Shown here in pieces: positions 1-13,757 of a DNA stretch of 64,000 nt. The first letter of the stretch is position 1. Every line of letters begins with the position of its first letter. The stretch is from Ridgeia piscesae. Lineage: Eukaryota > Annelida > Polychaeta > Sabellida > Siboglinidae. A model generated the notes under the pieces. That model saw nothing but the letters and a program-made list of their open reading frames with translations, searched no databases and was not told the origin of the DNA. A program made the translations under genes and the position numbers. The DNA is taken from assembly GCA_025642075.2 (NCBI GenBank), contig JAODUO010000576.1:112501-176500 (forward strand), written 5' to 3'.

Positions 1-392
1 CACCCTTCCAAGATCCCCATCTTTACTAGAAGCCCACCCTTCCAAGAACCCTATCTTTACTAGAAGGCCACCCTTCCAAGAACCCCATCTTTACTAGAAG
101 CCCACGCTTCCAAGATCCCCATCTTTTCTAGAAGCTCACCCTTCCAAGAACTCCATCTTTACTAGAAATCCACCCTTCCAAGAACCCCATCTTTACTAGA
201 AACCCACCTTTCCAAGAACCCCATCTTTACTAGAAACCCACCCTTCCAAGACCCCATCTTCCCTAGAAGCCCATCTTTGCTAGAACCCCCCCCACCTACC
301 CAAGAACCCCCATTCCAAGAATCCCACCTTCCCTAGAACCCTATCCTCCCTAGAACTCCAACCTTCCAGGAAACCCACCCTCCTAGACATTA
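1..392. repeat. 34-bp minisatellite, left end cut by window
   Basis: About eleven units of a C-rich 34-mer containing CACCCTTCCAAGAACCCCAT and CTTTACTAGAAG. Units are near identical at first and decay after about 260. The array starts before the window. Confidence 0.95.
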
Positions 393-542
393 TGTAATGT
401 GACAGACTCTGCCACTACAGTCACACAGCAGGAAATGAGTGACAGACACAGGCATGTTGTATTGTCTCTGTAAAGTTTAAGTGGTTTTAGTAAGGAGAGT
501 CTGGGTGGAGAGAGATGTCCCTTCAGTCACTTCACTTTCCCA

Positions 543-1480
543 CCACTGGTGTCACCCTACAGGTACTCACACAGCAACTTACACTTACAGTCTGTCACTG
601 GTGTCACCCTACAGGTACTCAGACAGCAACTTACACTTACAGTCTGTCACTGGTGTCACCCTATAGGTACTCAGACAGCAACTTACATTTACAGTCTGTC
701 ACTGGTGTCACCCTACAGGTACTCAGACAGCAACTTACATTTACAGTCTGTCACTGGTGTCACCCTATAGGTACTCAGACAGCAACTTACACTTACAGTC
801 TGTCACTGGTGTCACCCTATAGGTACTCAGACAGCAACTTACATTTACAGTCTGTCACTGGTGTCACCCTACAGGTACTCAGACAGCAACTTACATTTAC
901 AGTCTGTCACTGGTGTCACCCTATAGGTACTCAGACAGCAACTTACACTTACAGTCTGTCACTGGTGTCACCCTACAGGTACTCAGACAGCAACTTACAC
1001 TTACAGTCTGTCACTGGTGTCACCCTATAGGTACTCAGACAGCAACTTACACTTACAGTCTGTCACTGGTGTCACCCTATAGGTACTCAGACAGCAACTT
1101 ACACTTACAGTCTGTCACTGGTGTCACCCTATAGGTACTCAGACAGCAACTTACATTTACAGTCTGTCACTGGTGTCACCCTATAGGTACTCAGACAGCA
1201 ACTTACACTTACAGTCTGTCACTGGTGTCACCCTATAGGTACTCAGACAGCAACTTACACTTACAGTCTGTCACTGGTGTCACCCTACAGGTACTCAGAC
1301 AGCAACTTACACTTACAGTCTGTCACTGGTGTCACCCTATAGGTACTCAGACAGCAACTTACACTTACAGTCTGTCACTGGTGTCACCCTATAGGTACTC
1401 ACACAGCAACTTACACTTACAGTCTGTCACTGGTGTCACCCTATAGGTACTCAGACAGCAACTTACACTTGTAGTCTGTT
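543..1480. repeat. 52-bp minisatellite, 18 copies
   Basis: Eighteen head-to-tail copies of a 52-mer. Each unit has GGTACTCAGACAGCAACTTA followed by CAGTCTGTCACTGGTGTCAC. Units differ at a few C/T positions (CCCTACAG or CCCTATAG; TTACACTT or TTACATTT). Fifty-two is not a multiple of three, so the short overlapping ORFs here come from the repeat. Each CCCTACAGGTACTC looks like a weak splice donor, but nothing indicates an exon. Confidence 0.97.
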
Positions 1481-1902
1481 ACAACAACAACAACACGATT
1501 TCCAAGCATGTGTGGTCAGGCAAGTTTATGGGGAGGCCTAATTAGATAGAGAAATCTGGTCCAAATTAGAGCATTGATTATCAGGATTGCTGGCCCAAAT
1601 TGGATCATTGATCTGATGCAGTCAGGCCAGAATGGCATCTAAACAAGTCTGTTATCTCTGGTCCTGGGTGATGAGGCAGGAATCATCTTTTCATAGCAAT
1701 GTTTCTGCATAGCCGAGCTGTGTTTTCACATTTAAATGTTTCTGTGCAAAATCCGAAAGTTGTCTGCAGTCTGTAACATGTGCCGAAATGTGATGAGGTA
1801 AGGTGTTTGTAAACAGTTTACACAGAATTGTGCTGATTGTGGTTTAAAGAAAACACTGTTGACTGGCAACTGTTTACAGTAGATACTGTGAATGGTTTCT
1901 GC
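1481..1902. other. Non-coding stretch before SINE
   Basis: AT-rich unique sequence. No ORF with coding character, RNA gene or repeat was recognised. Confidence 0.6.
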
Positions 1903-2160
1903 TCGAGTGGGGAGCGGTGGACACGCAGTAGAGGACTGTCAATCGAGGGGACGGTGGTTCAATCCCACCTGTCGCCATTTCGAAACTTAGGCAATTTCGT
2001 TCACCTCACACTTGCCTGTGTCTTTCGGAAGAGACACTAAAAGCCGGTGGTCCCTTCTATCTGGTGTCTATGCCAGGGGAAGTAAAAGATCCCACACAGG
2101 GGGTAAATGTGTAACCTGTAGTGAACTCACTAATTCTAGAGGACAACTGTAAAAACCAAT
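1903..2160 (+). mobile_element. tRNA-derived SINE (older copy)
   Basis: A tRNA-like head carries a B-box at 1956-1966 (GGTTCAATCCC) inside a short stem (GGTGG/CCACC), with a degenerate A-box-like stretch about 40 bases before. A body follows with TCTTTCGGAAGAGACACTAA and GGGGAAGTAAAAGATCCCAC, a pattern typical of the central body of invertebrate SINEs. The 3' end is unclear. It is not a functional tRNA, since there is no complete cloverleaf. A small plus-strand ORF across it is not a gene. Confidence 0.6.
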
Positions 2161-3104
2161 GACAGTGAATGATCAGCAAGTTGACAAGGTCATTTAATGG
2201 AAGAAACAGAAAAAGAGTGAATTCCATGCAGGAATATTATAGTACTTATAAATGCTGGTAGATCATGTGCGTGACAGGTAACGTTTGTTTCTGGTACTTG
2301 TGTCACAGTGTGTGTGTTTGCCGTGGCAGTTAGGTGACATGATGACAATATTCCTTTGTATCACTGAAATAAAACAACAACATTCTAATGCAGCATCCCC
2401 AAGGTGGCACTTTGTCAACCAAGTGATAGCTGAAATTTAAATAATAATAATATACTTTATTTTTGCACTAATTTCCACCAGAGTAGTATTCTGTTAAAAA
2501 ATGTTTCTACAGTGAAATTGTCGTTGTTGGCCAAACAAATGAATGTCTAGTGTCATTGCAGACTTGTATTTTGTGGTGAGATAGTTATCCAGGGAAATCA
2601 TGCCCAGGCGCTACTGTCTGGTTGTCTGCATGTTCACGTGAATTCATTTACATATGCTTTGCAAATGTTTCATGGTTGCCAGAATAACAAATGCATTCAG
2701 GGCTAGCACCAACAGATAAATGTATGTGTCGAGTTCCGTCAAATTTGGGAAATTTGGGTTGTTTAGCAATCCAAAACGGTTTCCCAAATCACAGGCAAAG
2801 CTCACCTGATTGTACTGTTGTGATATGCTTGCCAGTAATGTAGCAATGTGTGTTAATACATGTTCCACTCAGTAGGTGGCACCACAGTGGTGATTTATTT
2901 TCCCTGCTGTATAATGTGGTGACCAAAATTACCACTGACAGTTGTTACATACCCCCGAGGTAATTTAGAACTTATGCAGTCACCCCAAATAACATCATCA
3001 ATGTTTTATTGATTATGTATACAACAAACTAGTCACACACACGTGATTAAACACATGGTTTTGTGCGAGTTAGATATGTTTGTAAAGTTCTGCATATTGA
3101 TATA
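2161..3104. other. Non-coding stretch
   Basis: Unique AT-rich sequence. A 74-codon minus-strand ORF at 2644-2868 starts with GTG directly after a stop and has no family resemblance. Nothing else is supported. Confidence 0.5.
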
Positions 3105-3380
3105 AAAGTCTATCGGTGTACCCGGGTTCGAATCCTGTGCTGCTGCGAGAAACTTTGGGCAGGTTTTTTCACTCTACATTGCTCCAGTTCACTCAGCTGT
3201 ATAAGTCAGTACCTGACAGTGATGACATTTGTATTTGCGAAATTGCCGTGTGGCTGAATGCTTCCCAGAGAAGTCAAGATGGTCTTCAATTGAACAGGTC
3301 TGCCAGGGAATAAAGTATAAAAAGTGCTTTCAGCAATCCTAAGGATTGGATACTGCGCTATATAAGAGCTTACCTTTATA
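3105..3380 (+). mobile_element. tRNA-derived SINE, nearly complete
   Basis: The B-box at 3123-3133 (GGGTTCGAATCC) is preceded by a short tRNA-like remnant. The body has TTCACTCAGCTGTATAAGTC and AGTACCTGACAGTGATGAC, and the copy ends in GGATACTGCGCTATATAAGA. That last stretch closely matches the common 3' end of invertebrate tRNA-SINEs, which copies the tail of a partner LINE. The 5' half of the tRNA head is poorly preserved or truncated. Confidence 0.7.
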
Positions 3381-4829
3381 TAATATATTGTTTATCCAGT
3401 CAGGATGTGTTGTGGTCAAATGTTGTCAATTAGGGCCGTGTGATCAATAAGTACCGCAAAATGTAATGACATGGGCTTTGTAGTTAAGCTAAGTAAGTCG
3501 GTTGTGCAACAGGATGAGCAGATCTCAGCATTAATTATTAATATTACATATATCCGACAGCCTCTTGCGCACGGTGACAGTAACAATCGTTGTTTAACCT
3601 TCTCACGTGGCACATAGGTGCATGTGTGCACGCACACATGTGTTTGACATATCCGTGTTGGTGACAATTATGTGTGCGTGACACGTACATTTACGTGTCG
3701 TGGCGGTTGTCGCTGTTTCCGCGTCTCGTGGGGTTGTCGTAAAGTCACCGGCCTGTGATCAAGATGTCATGTCGTTGTCACTCAAATCGATGGTTAATGG
3801 CGGGTCCGTGGCCATTTATTAACACTCTGAGAGCCTGGCGTAATGGAAGATGGAAATTCTGATGACTGTTGTCTTAGCATATCTGGTGAATTGACAGTGT
3901 CTGTGGCATAATGTGTATTTTGTCTGAGACTGAGAGTCAGAAAGGACTAAAACTGACATGTTTTGGTGGCATCTAAAGATACATTTGTTAGACTAAACAA
4001 TCCTAGATGACAAAATGGAGGGAAAGAGAGGAAGGGGAAAACCATAGAGAATATGGGAGTCACACATGGTCCTCCAATCCCACAGCTCTTGTGCCAATAG
4101 TTTGACCAATTCCTCAGGAACAACTCTGTATAGCCCATAACCCAATATGGCTGCACCCATGCTGAATCTGAAAGCATCCACTTACAAGTATTTTTGAACT
4201 ACAGACACAACATGATCACTTGTTACAGAACAAAGACGATTGAACATGGTGGCATACATTCGCAATGATGTTGATGGGTCATTAACATCAGCCACCATAG
4301 TTTAGTAATTCTAGGGAGTCACCGAGACTTTATCAAGAAACATCCCAGGAGCCCGCAGATGAAACAAGAAGTCTTGGGCTCATGGACTTCCTTAAGAATC
4401 AAAGCTTAATTAAGCACTGGAATTTATTTTGGTTCAAAAACAGAGGGAGTCATTATGAAGTGTTTGTATACGTATTTTAACATGCAAAACATTATAGCTC
4501 TCGGAAAATATGGTATGGAAAACTAATTATTTTAGTAGGTTTTTACAGTCTCCAAAAACAGAGTGTCTGACTACGGTAGTTCAGTTGGGGAAGTGTCTGG
4601 AACATGAATACACATTATAGCCTTCAGGATGAACCATTGTCTGGGTAATATATCGTAATCATTGATTTCCCGGTCGTCTACTGGGCCAGTTTTTAACAGC
4701 GCCTCTGTCGCATTGATTGGGTAGAAACAACCAGTGTACTTCATGAAGCTCGTCTGTAGAATAACGGCCACTGCCAGTTACATGCCGGGTTGTACGCCGT
4801 CAATTAACGTTGTTTATTTTCTCCCGCAG
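3381..4829. other. Non-coding stretch
   Basis: Unique sequence with an AT-rich trend. Between about 3600 and 3840 it is richer in CG dinucleotides. The short ORFs here have no recognisable product. Confidence 0.5.
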
Positions 4830-4897
4830 CCTCGAACAACATCGACCAATGAGGTGCCCTTGACACATGCTCAACTGTTGACGGGATATACAGACAG
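4830..4897 (+). other. Candidate small exon (5' UTR or coding)
   Basis: A strong acceptor (TTTATTTTCTCCCGCAG at 4813-4829) and a good donor (CAGACAG followed by GTGCGT at 4898) bracket 68 bases. One frame is open throughout (PRTTSTNEVPLTHAQLL...). The only ATG, at about 4848, opens a four-codon ORF, so a non-coding 5' exon is as likely as a coding one. It could be an upstream leader of the APBB gene, but the 13 kb to the first coding exon leaves this unproven. Confidence 0.35.
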
Positions 4898-5690
4898 GTG
4901 CGTTCATCATTGTGTTCACAGTCTTCTGTTTTGGCTTTATTTACATTTTTATCTGTTTTCAAGCCTCTTCGTGGTCACCACTTCTGCAGCTTTTACATAA
5001 TTTATTGTAATTCGTCTGTATTTTTATTGTGTGCTGTAAAAGTAGCATGATAAAAACTTATTATGTGTGAAAACTTTCCGGGTAGCAAAAACTGTACGTA
5101 TTGTTAATGAACATTTAAATTTACATGTGTATGTGAGAGAGTTGAATATAAATAATGAAGGCAAATATATGATGCAATTATCCACTAATAGCATTTATGA
5201 GAGACTTGTCTAAGTGACTAATTCGCATTTAAAAAATATGGTATGCAAACCCTTTCACAATGCTATAATTAGAAAATGGCTGACTCTGAAATGTGTTTGA
5301 GTTATGCAATCATACTGACCAATTAAATTGCCATTTTTGTTCAGGGATAAAACTTGTGTAGGGACATATATTTTTGTAAGGTGCTGACATATTATAGTGG
5401 ATACTAATTACATTGGAATATGATCCCATCACAAATAACTGAAATAGAAAACCCCATAGCATTTCAAGCAGCAATCACGAATCTCCTTTTCATGACAGCC
5501 AATCACATAAATTGCCTGTATAACAAACAAACAACTTACTGACAATGCATGCACACAAACATGCACCACAAACTCCTGTGTCAGCTCAAGTTTCTTCTGT
5601 GTGGTGCAAATTACCTAAGACCTAAGGCTAGCTTTTTCTCATAATAAAATTGAAATTTGATATGCGAATAAATTTAATTGTGGCGCCTTT
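4898..5690. other. Non-coding stretch
   Basis: AT-rich unique sequence. No gene, repeat or RNA was recognised. Confidence 0.5.
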
Positions 5691-5694
5691 AACA

Positions 5695-6135
5695 CTGTGG
5701 AGTAGTGAAACGCTTCTGGGCAGCCGCATTGCGTGATCATGTTACGCATGAGTGCCCACAGTTTGGCACACGTGCAAACGCTTGAGCAGCACTACGCGGA
5801 TGTACCTGCGTGACCGACTGGCTGGCGTCGCGTTTCCGCTTGACCGAACTCCGAGAGAGAAGTCGGTAGCACTTGTGGCGCCACCCCAAGGGTGGGCGGT
5901 GGGTGTGTGAGCGTCTTCTCGCCACATTCCGTCGGCGTACGCCACATGCTATTGATAAACTCATCCAATATGTATGAGTGGGAGTCGGTGGTTGTCGTGC
6001 GAAGGCGTCTTATGGAGGTGGCCGACCGTTGGTGGAGCCAGAGTGTCTCGTCCGTCGTGAAGCTTCGTGGAGCATGTTATTGCGCTGCATAATCGTACAC
6101 GCCGCGAGGGCTTCTCTCCTTATTGTGTCGTGTCC
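5695..6135. promoter_or_regulatory. CpG-rich unique island, possible promoter
   Basis: About 440 bases rich in CG dinucleotides lie between AT-rich flanks (for example GGCTGGCGTCGCGTTTCCGC near 5821). Small ORFs overlap on both strands, none convincing. In a genome where GC-rich islands otherwise mark exons, this could be a promoter or first exon. There is no TATA box or clear splice site to decide. Confidence 0.25.
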
Positions 6136-6437
6136 CTAGGGGCACATCTAGTCATTGTTTAAGAAGCGGTTTAATTCGTGGACGTTCGTTCGTCATGCTT
6201 ATGGTTTATTAGTGGATGGTAATAGCATTTGTCGGGTGAAATTGTTGTCACAGATCTGGGGTGTGATTTGCCATCAGTCAATGTGGATGGTTGTCATGGG
6301 TATAGGATGTGACATCACAAGAGGGCATGTTGCCTTATAGGGTGTTTTAAATGGTTGGAAGTGGGGAAAAAGCTTAATTCTATGATGGTGACTATGTTGT
6401 GTATTTATTATGTGATGATTTTATAAGTATCATACTC

Positions 6438-6439
<2 letters not shown>

Positions 6440-6494
<55 letters not shown>

Positions 6495-6577
6495 TGACTC
6501 CTTCCAAATTATATGTAATAAGTCAAAAATAAGTCACACCACAGAATTAAAAGAATCTTATAAATCTAGATGAAGAC

Positions 6578-6609
<32 letters not shown>
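6440..6609. repeat. Two AT dinucleotide tracts
   Basis: (TA)n runs at about 6440-6492 and 6582-6609 are separated by 90 bases of AT-rich sequence. Confidence 0.95.
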
Positions 6610-7209
6610 TTTAACAATTAAAACATGTCTCATACTTATTTTTCCTGTGTAAATATGTTCATGCTATAGATAAACTTTTAAGTTTATTTCTAATTTTTAT
6701 GAAACGTGTGTGTAAATTACCCTTGATAGACACAATTAGTTAGAAAAACTCAGAACAGTTAGTTCCATTAAAAAGAAAGGTTTCTGTCTGCAAATGACTT
6801 TTATTTATGCATCTTGATAAGTTCACACAGATTAAACATTGACTTATATAATAGCTTTATTGTTACATAATGCCATGTACATATAATAATCAGCAACACT
6901 AAAGTAATAATTACATGTCTAAGGACATTATACAATGTAACAATTGGAATTAAGCAACAGTGCTTATTTTCCTTATTCATATATTTTAACAATTTCGAAG
7001 CAAATTATAATTCGTGAACACCTATACAGCAACATCATAATAGTGCAACTAGTTAATTAAAATAGTGAAATAGTGAATTTCAAGTGTACCACAAGATTAA
7101 ATACATCGATGCACGTGTGTAACAAGTAAGGTTATATTTAAATAAAAGTTTAATGAAATTATAGAAAAGCAACGTATAATAACAGTACATTCAGAACAGA
7201 AGTAACCGA
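6610..7209. other. AT-rich stretch 3' of LINE remnant
   Basis: Could include the 3' UTR of the adjacent minus-strand LINE copy. No poly-A or tandem tail is clear enough to set an end. No gene seen. Confidence 0.4.
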
Positions 7210-8262
7210 TTACTGATTTTTCAGAAGCAGATATTTGACCCTTGTTTTAAAGATCTGTAAAGTGGCACAATATTGAAGACAGTTGTCTAAGATAAGGGTG
7301 TTCCATGTTTTTGGTCCGACATATGCCAAAGATAATTGTCTGCACATTGTTCTGCAGAACAGTATTTTATATGCTATATTTATGTGTCATGGGTGACAAT
7401 ACAAATACATCATTAAATAAGGTAGGTAACATAGCCTTATTATGCTTATACATTAATATGCAGCACATATATTTGTTTATCTGATAGATATTCATTATCT
7501 GCAATGTTGAAAATAAAGGCTCTGTGTGGTCAAAAAATCCTACATGACTAATTATGCGCACAATTTTTTTTGCAATATATATGTTTTATCTAAATATACA
7601 TTCGGGGCCCTTCCCCAAATAGTATTACAGTAAATAATATACGGGTAGATAAGCATGTAATATAGATTTAGCAATAATCTTTTTTCTAATTTGTTCTTCA
7701 CCTTTTTCACAATGCCAATATTCTTAGATATTTTACTACATATATATTTAATGTGAGCACTCCAGTTCAATGTGTTATTTATAATTAAACCCAAAAATGT
7801 TATCTTGTTTACAGTGTCAATTTTTATGTCGTCTATATAAATGTCATTTTTCCTCTCTCATACTTTTCTTATTACTGAAGGTCATTGTATGAGTTTTTTT
7901 AATATTTAGAGAAAGTTTATTGATTTTGAGCCATATGGACAGTCTTTTTATCTCAGAGTTCATAGCAATTTCCATGTCATGTATATTGTTACCTTGTATA
8001 AAGATACTTGTGTCATCAGCAAACATAATTGTAAGCATTTTATCAGATAAAGTAGTTAGATCATTTATATAAATAAGAAAGAGTAAAGGTCCCAAAATTG
8101 AACCTTGTGGAACTCCACATGTTATGTTGCTAAGGGTGGATGTTGTTTCTTTTAATTTTACTCGTTGTTGTCTATTAGTTAAGTAATTTTGTATCCACTG
8201 AAGTATGTTTCCTCTAATTCCATAATGAGCTAATTTTCCCATTAAAATCCTATGACTTGGAC
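7210..8262 (-). pseudogene. 5'-truncated, frameshifted LINE reverse transcriptase
   Basis: Read on the minus strand from 8242, it starts inside the palm/fingers (GKLAHYGIRG) and continues with GVPQGSILGPLLF and the catalytic FADDT motif, followed by the helix after it (NKLSLNIKKTHTMTF). After a frameshift near 7844 comes the thumb-like FLGLIINNTLNWSAHI with LIYPYIIYCNTIWG. A second shift at an A/T run near 7560 gives HVGFFDHTEPLF. A third near 7367 leads to YVGPKTWNTL and FKTRVKYLLLKNQ, with a stop at 7210-7212. This domain order is that of CR1/L2/jockey-like non-LTR elements. The endonuclease and the first part of the RT are missing, as expected from 5' truncation during insertion. It is not functional. 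Confidence 0.9.
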
Positions 8263-9640
8263 ATATTGCAATGAGATTTTAGTTATAACGTGTCTGGTGA
8301 CATGTTAATGACGCCTTTCATTCATTAGTGACACTGTAGGAGTGTCGCAACAATTATCATATTACGTCAGTGTCAACTCATTCATTAGTGACGTAAGACG
8401 AACTCAACTGACGTGTCAGTGACATCAGACACACTTAGTGTCACTGTACGACGTACGGACAAATGACACGCAATTGGTGTCATTGAGTGCCGTTTTGTCG
8501 GCAAGCAGGAAGGATTGTCGCATCAGATCAAACACGCAGGTGAATGCATGTGTTGTCATGGCAACTAGACAGCATGGCACCGCATCTCTGTCCTGGTAGA
8601 CCGCTCAGTACTTCAGCCGCCAGCCGCAGCTTTCGCGTGAATATATTTCTTCTATTTTGTGCAAATCGACTGGAGTCGACGCCGGCTGGTGACATACTGT
8701 GACAGGTTTGTTTGGGCGATGACAAATGCCAGTGGTAGTCTCACCACGTCACATTGGTTATAGATTGAAAGTTATTGGACAGACCCAACCACCTGTTTTT
8801 CCGACTGGTAAAGTTAGCTTTAGACAGGTAACAAAATAGAGCAGCTGGATAATGGAAACTTGAGGAGCAATAATCTTTTTATTATTAATTTGGCATATGT
8901 GTAGTCCAGACAGTGGCACACGTGCACAAAACACGTATATGCCAGGTCATATTGTGATGGTTTACACAAATGTAGTCGGCTTAAAGGAGGGTTCAGAATT
9001 GGCTGAGCAGTGATTTATAACTGGATGTCTGCTGTCTAGAGCATGGGAAAGTTAAACATCAAAAAGTATTGCAGTTAACTCTGCTCGCCTCTGCATTATT
9101 GCGAATCAATCTTGTTTTGAAACTGGATGCTTACCATTTCAACGTTTTCAACCATTTCAAATTGCGAACATTATACCGAGCTCAATGAAGTAACTAAATA
9201 CAAGTCGGCAGGCAGTAAGCCTTCAACATGCATGTTGTAGTCATAAGAATGTAATATTAAATGAGAAAATAAAATCTAGTGGCTGGCACACTAATTTTAA
9301 AGTCCTGGCTGTTCCCTGTGATATGGTATGTGACATTTCCAAAGTACTGATGGGTACATGTCAAGTGAGGTGTCCGCGACTGTCCAGTACTTGCCATCTG
9401 TGGAGCGTGGATGGACGAGACAGATGCATTGTGGGTTGTCTATTCCTGGTGCACACGATCAATAGGACCTCATGGACAGTGTCTGTTCTGTCACGTCGTA
9501 ACTTCTCATGTCCGCCCTCGCACTCTAGACGCGTCACAAACTCACTTGGTTGACACTGACGCTGGATTTCCGGCAGCTCACGTATTGGTACCAGATGATG
9601 ACAGTCAGTGACACTGGGACTGAATGGCTCGATTCAGTCA
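8263..9640. other. Non-coding, partly CG-richer stretch
   Basis: Unique sequence. Between 8290 and 8500 short direct and inverted variants of GTGTCACTG and TGACGTAAG recur without regular spacing. Short ORFs at 9323-9611 are in a mildly GC-rich patch but match no family I recognise. Confidence 0.45.
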
Positions 9641-9644
9641 TATT

Positions 9645-10240
9645 GATGCTGAATTTCAGATATAAGTCACACAGTGAATGTCTGATATCAGTCATACTGG
9701 TATTGAATGTCTGATATCAGTCATACTGGTATTGAATGCCTGATGTCAGTCATACTGGTATTGAATGTCTGATGTCAGTCATACTGGTATTGAATGTCTG
9801 ATATCAGTCATACTCGTATTGAATGTCTGATATCAGTCATACTGGTATTGAATGTCTGATATCAGTCATACTGGTATTGAAAGTATGATATCATTCATAC
9901 TGGTATTGAATGTCTGATATCAGTCATACTCGTATTGAATGTCTGATATCAGTCATACTGGTATTGAATGTCTGATATCAGTCATACTCGTATTGAATGG
10001 TTGATATATGTTACACTGGCATTAAATGTATCACATATGATATCATACACTGATATCAAATGCTTATCATCTGTCACAAAAGTATTGAATGTCTGGCATC
10101 AGTCACACTGGCACAGAATGCAAGTCAGTTGCTTTGGCATTGAATGTCTGGCATCAGTGTCTGTTTGTTATTGAGCATGTGTCATATTAGAATTGAATAT
10201 CAATGGATGACACTGGGACTGAATGTCTGACATCAGTCTC
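9645..10240. repeat. 29-bp minisatellite, degenerate at right
   Basis: Units built on TGAATGTCTGATATCAGTCA plus TACTGGTAT are regular from about 9660 to 10000. Diverged copies continue to about 10240. Each regular unit contains the palindrome TGATATCA. Confidence 0.92.
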
Positions 10241-11319
10241 TCTGAATCACAGCAGTCTGGTTGTAGCCTTGGGCACTGTGTCCCTCTGGGGAGTGGCAGA
10301 GAGTGTGTGATTCATCCCTGCTAAGCCAATTAGACACTCTGGTCACACTGCTTGTGACAGATAAAAGGCCTCTGCCATCCCCTATCACACTACAGACAGG
10401 TGTTAGATCTGATCAGTGCCTCTGTGGCTGCTGGTTATTGGCGGCCATTAGTCTTGATGTGGACAAGTGACAATGTAATGTGTGACTCTGATGACACTGA
10501 CCTGGTTGCCAACTACACATCCGCCACTGATGATGTCGCATGTGTTGGAGTACAGTTCCTCGTGTGTTCTGTGATGTGTATTTTTGTAAATTTCTAGGAG
10601 TGTGTCTGTCGAATGATGACAGCTATGAGTGTAGGTAGCTTCACATTTAACTGTCGCGGTGCGTGATTCATAGAGGTTGTGATCTCCATGTTTTTTCACT
10701 CTACTCCATTTTGGAAGTGTTTGTTCTTGCCAGATATTGTAGAAACTATACATGTCATTACGTGGCTGGTACTTTCATGTCAGCAACCATCATATCTACG
10801 TTCATTATTTATTTCTGTAAGTTAGAAAACATATCCACTTTGATCCTCTGCTTCTGATTTACTTTTTATTCTTAGAGTCAATACAAACATTGTAGGTAGA
10901 GCTTTTTCTGTAACTGTATCGACTATTTAAACATACCTGCCTCTTGGTTTTAGGATAGTTGAAACCATATTGTGTCAGACCTAATTCAGCCATAATTTAA
11001 GTTATTTTTTAACCTTGCTTATCCACTATAGCTTTCTGGTGTGTCAATCATCTGTTGACAGTTTTAATACTGCTCATTGATTTTGATGTTGGCTGCCCTT
11101 TTGGCTTGATGCAAATGTGAGTTTGGTTTGCAAGGATTTAGTCACAGTAGAAGTTACCTATTATTATCTATTATTATTATTCATATTACTACTATTTTTC
11201 GAACATGGTTGGCATATATATATAACACACTTGTCTAACATGTTTCACACTGACGTGTCATATAACACATGTTTTAACAGAACACATTGCCTGATAGTCT
11301 GTCTCATAAGAAACAAGCA
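10241..11319. other. Non-coding stretch
   Basis: Unique sequence. Short overlapping ORFs on both strands lack family resemblance and splice context. Confidence 0.45.
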
Positions 11320-12762
<1,443 letters not shown>

Positions 12763-12835
12763 GGAGCGATGGTCGCGCGGTAGAGCGCCGGACCATCAAT
12801 CATGGTTCAATCCCACCTAACTAATATAGGGGGAT
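12763..12835 (+). mobile_element. tRNA-like SINE head fragment
   Basis: GCGATGGTCGCGCGGTAGAG resembles a tRNA 5' half with an A-box, and GGTTCAATCCC (about 12803-12813) is a perfect B-box. The 3' acceptor stem is not recovered. The sequence falls into AT-rich DNA after about 12840, so this is a truncated SINE or tRNA pseudogene and not a working tRNA. Confidence 0.55.
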
Positions 12836-13645
12836 GAGCTAACCAGGGAGAAGAAGAAAATAGAACTTATAAACTTCACGCAACATAACCAATGCCACAG
12901 CTCAATACACACTGGTCAGAACTCTGAAGCCTGAGAAATATGTCTGCCTGTCTGATATCGGACATTTCTTTAGAATTTTCGTCATTGAGATGGTATTATG
13001 AGACAGATGTTGATTACAGTTGCAAATTGTTAGTTTGTGTTAACCCTTTTAGGTGCATGACACAAGAATGTTCCATTTTAAAATAATACAGTATTAACAC
13101 AAAATGATAAACTTGACTTAACCAAACTGTTCTAGAGAAATCAAAGCTTAGAGAAGTGTATGCATATTTGCACAATATTTAAATCATAATAGACTATAAT
13201 ATAACCATTGGATTAATAGTAAATTAATTAATCAATTAATAATAAAGTATTAATGAATAAATAACTAAAATAATACATTATGATATTATGAAGACAATTA
13301 AAATAATAACAGGAATAAATTAGAGGTGTGGCTATGATAAAGATATAAAACTAGACATAAAGATAAGCTTTCAAAAACCAAAAAAATCTAAACAGAAACA
13401 CAACTTAGGCAATGATTATTAACAATAATTAGTTGCTTAAAAAGGTGATTATAATATTGAAAGTTGAAGAAGAAATACCTTTAGAAAACTTTTTATACCA
13501 AACAAGTTAGGTTCAACAGAATTCTTGCCATTCATATGCAAAGGCAGCTTGTTTTGTGTGTGTTTTCTTTATTGCACCAGTGATGTTGTTTTGCTTTCTG
13601 TTTGTTTACTTGTTGTTATCTCTCGTTTCTTTGTGTTTCTTACAG
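12836..13645. other. Non-coding, very AT-rich stretch
   Basis: Strongly AT-rich from about 13060 to 13480 (repeated TTAATTAAT-type sequence). It ends in the pyrimidine tract and acceptor of the candidate exon at 13646. Confidence 0.5.
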
Positions 13646-13757
13646 TGTGGCACTCACTGTGTGCACGGTTTCACCTTTAAGTTCACCCGTTATAACCACT
13701 AGCAGCGGCTGCGTGTCGCCAGACATAGCCACCAGATGGCAGCTGCAGTGACCCCTG
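13646..13757 (+). other. Candidate 5' exon with ATG (MAAAVTP), phase-1 donor
   Basis: A clear acceptor (CTTTGTGTTTCTTACAG) and a near-consensus donor (CCCCTG followed by GTGAGT) bracket 112 GC-rich bases in an AT-rich setting. An ATG at 13736 opens seven codons (M-A-A-A-V-T-P) and reaches the donor in phase 1. Spliced directly to 40154 it would give MAAAVTPD then SDTAFTSF, an alternative N-terminus for the APBB protein. Spliced to 18105 the ATG opens a separate frame that stops soon after position 18162, so it would then be an upstream ORF in the leader. The frame before the ATG carries a stop, which fits a leader exon. No homology is visible because it is so short. Confidence 0.42.

Noticed and set aside
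543..1480. CRISPR-like array
   Set aside because: Repeats are directly contiguous with no unique spacers, and the window is eukaryotic.
12763..12835. Functional tRNA gene
   Set aside because: A- and B-box-like sequences are present but a full cloverleaf and acceptor stem are not.
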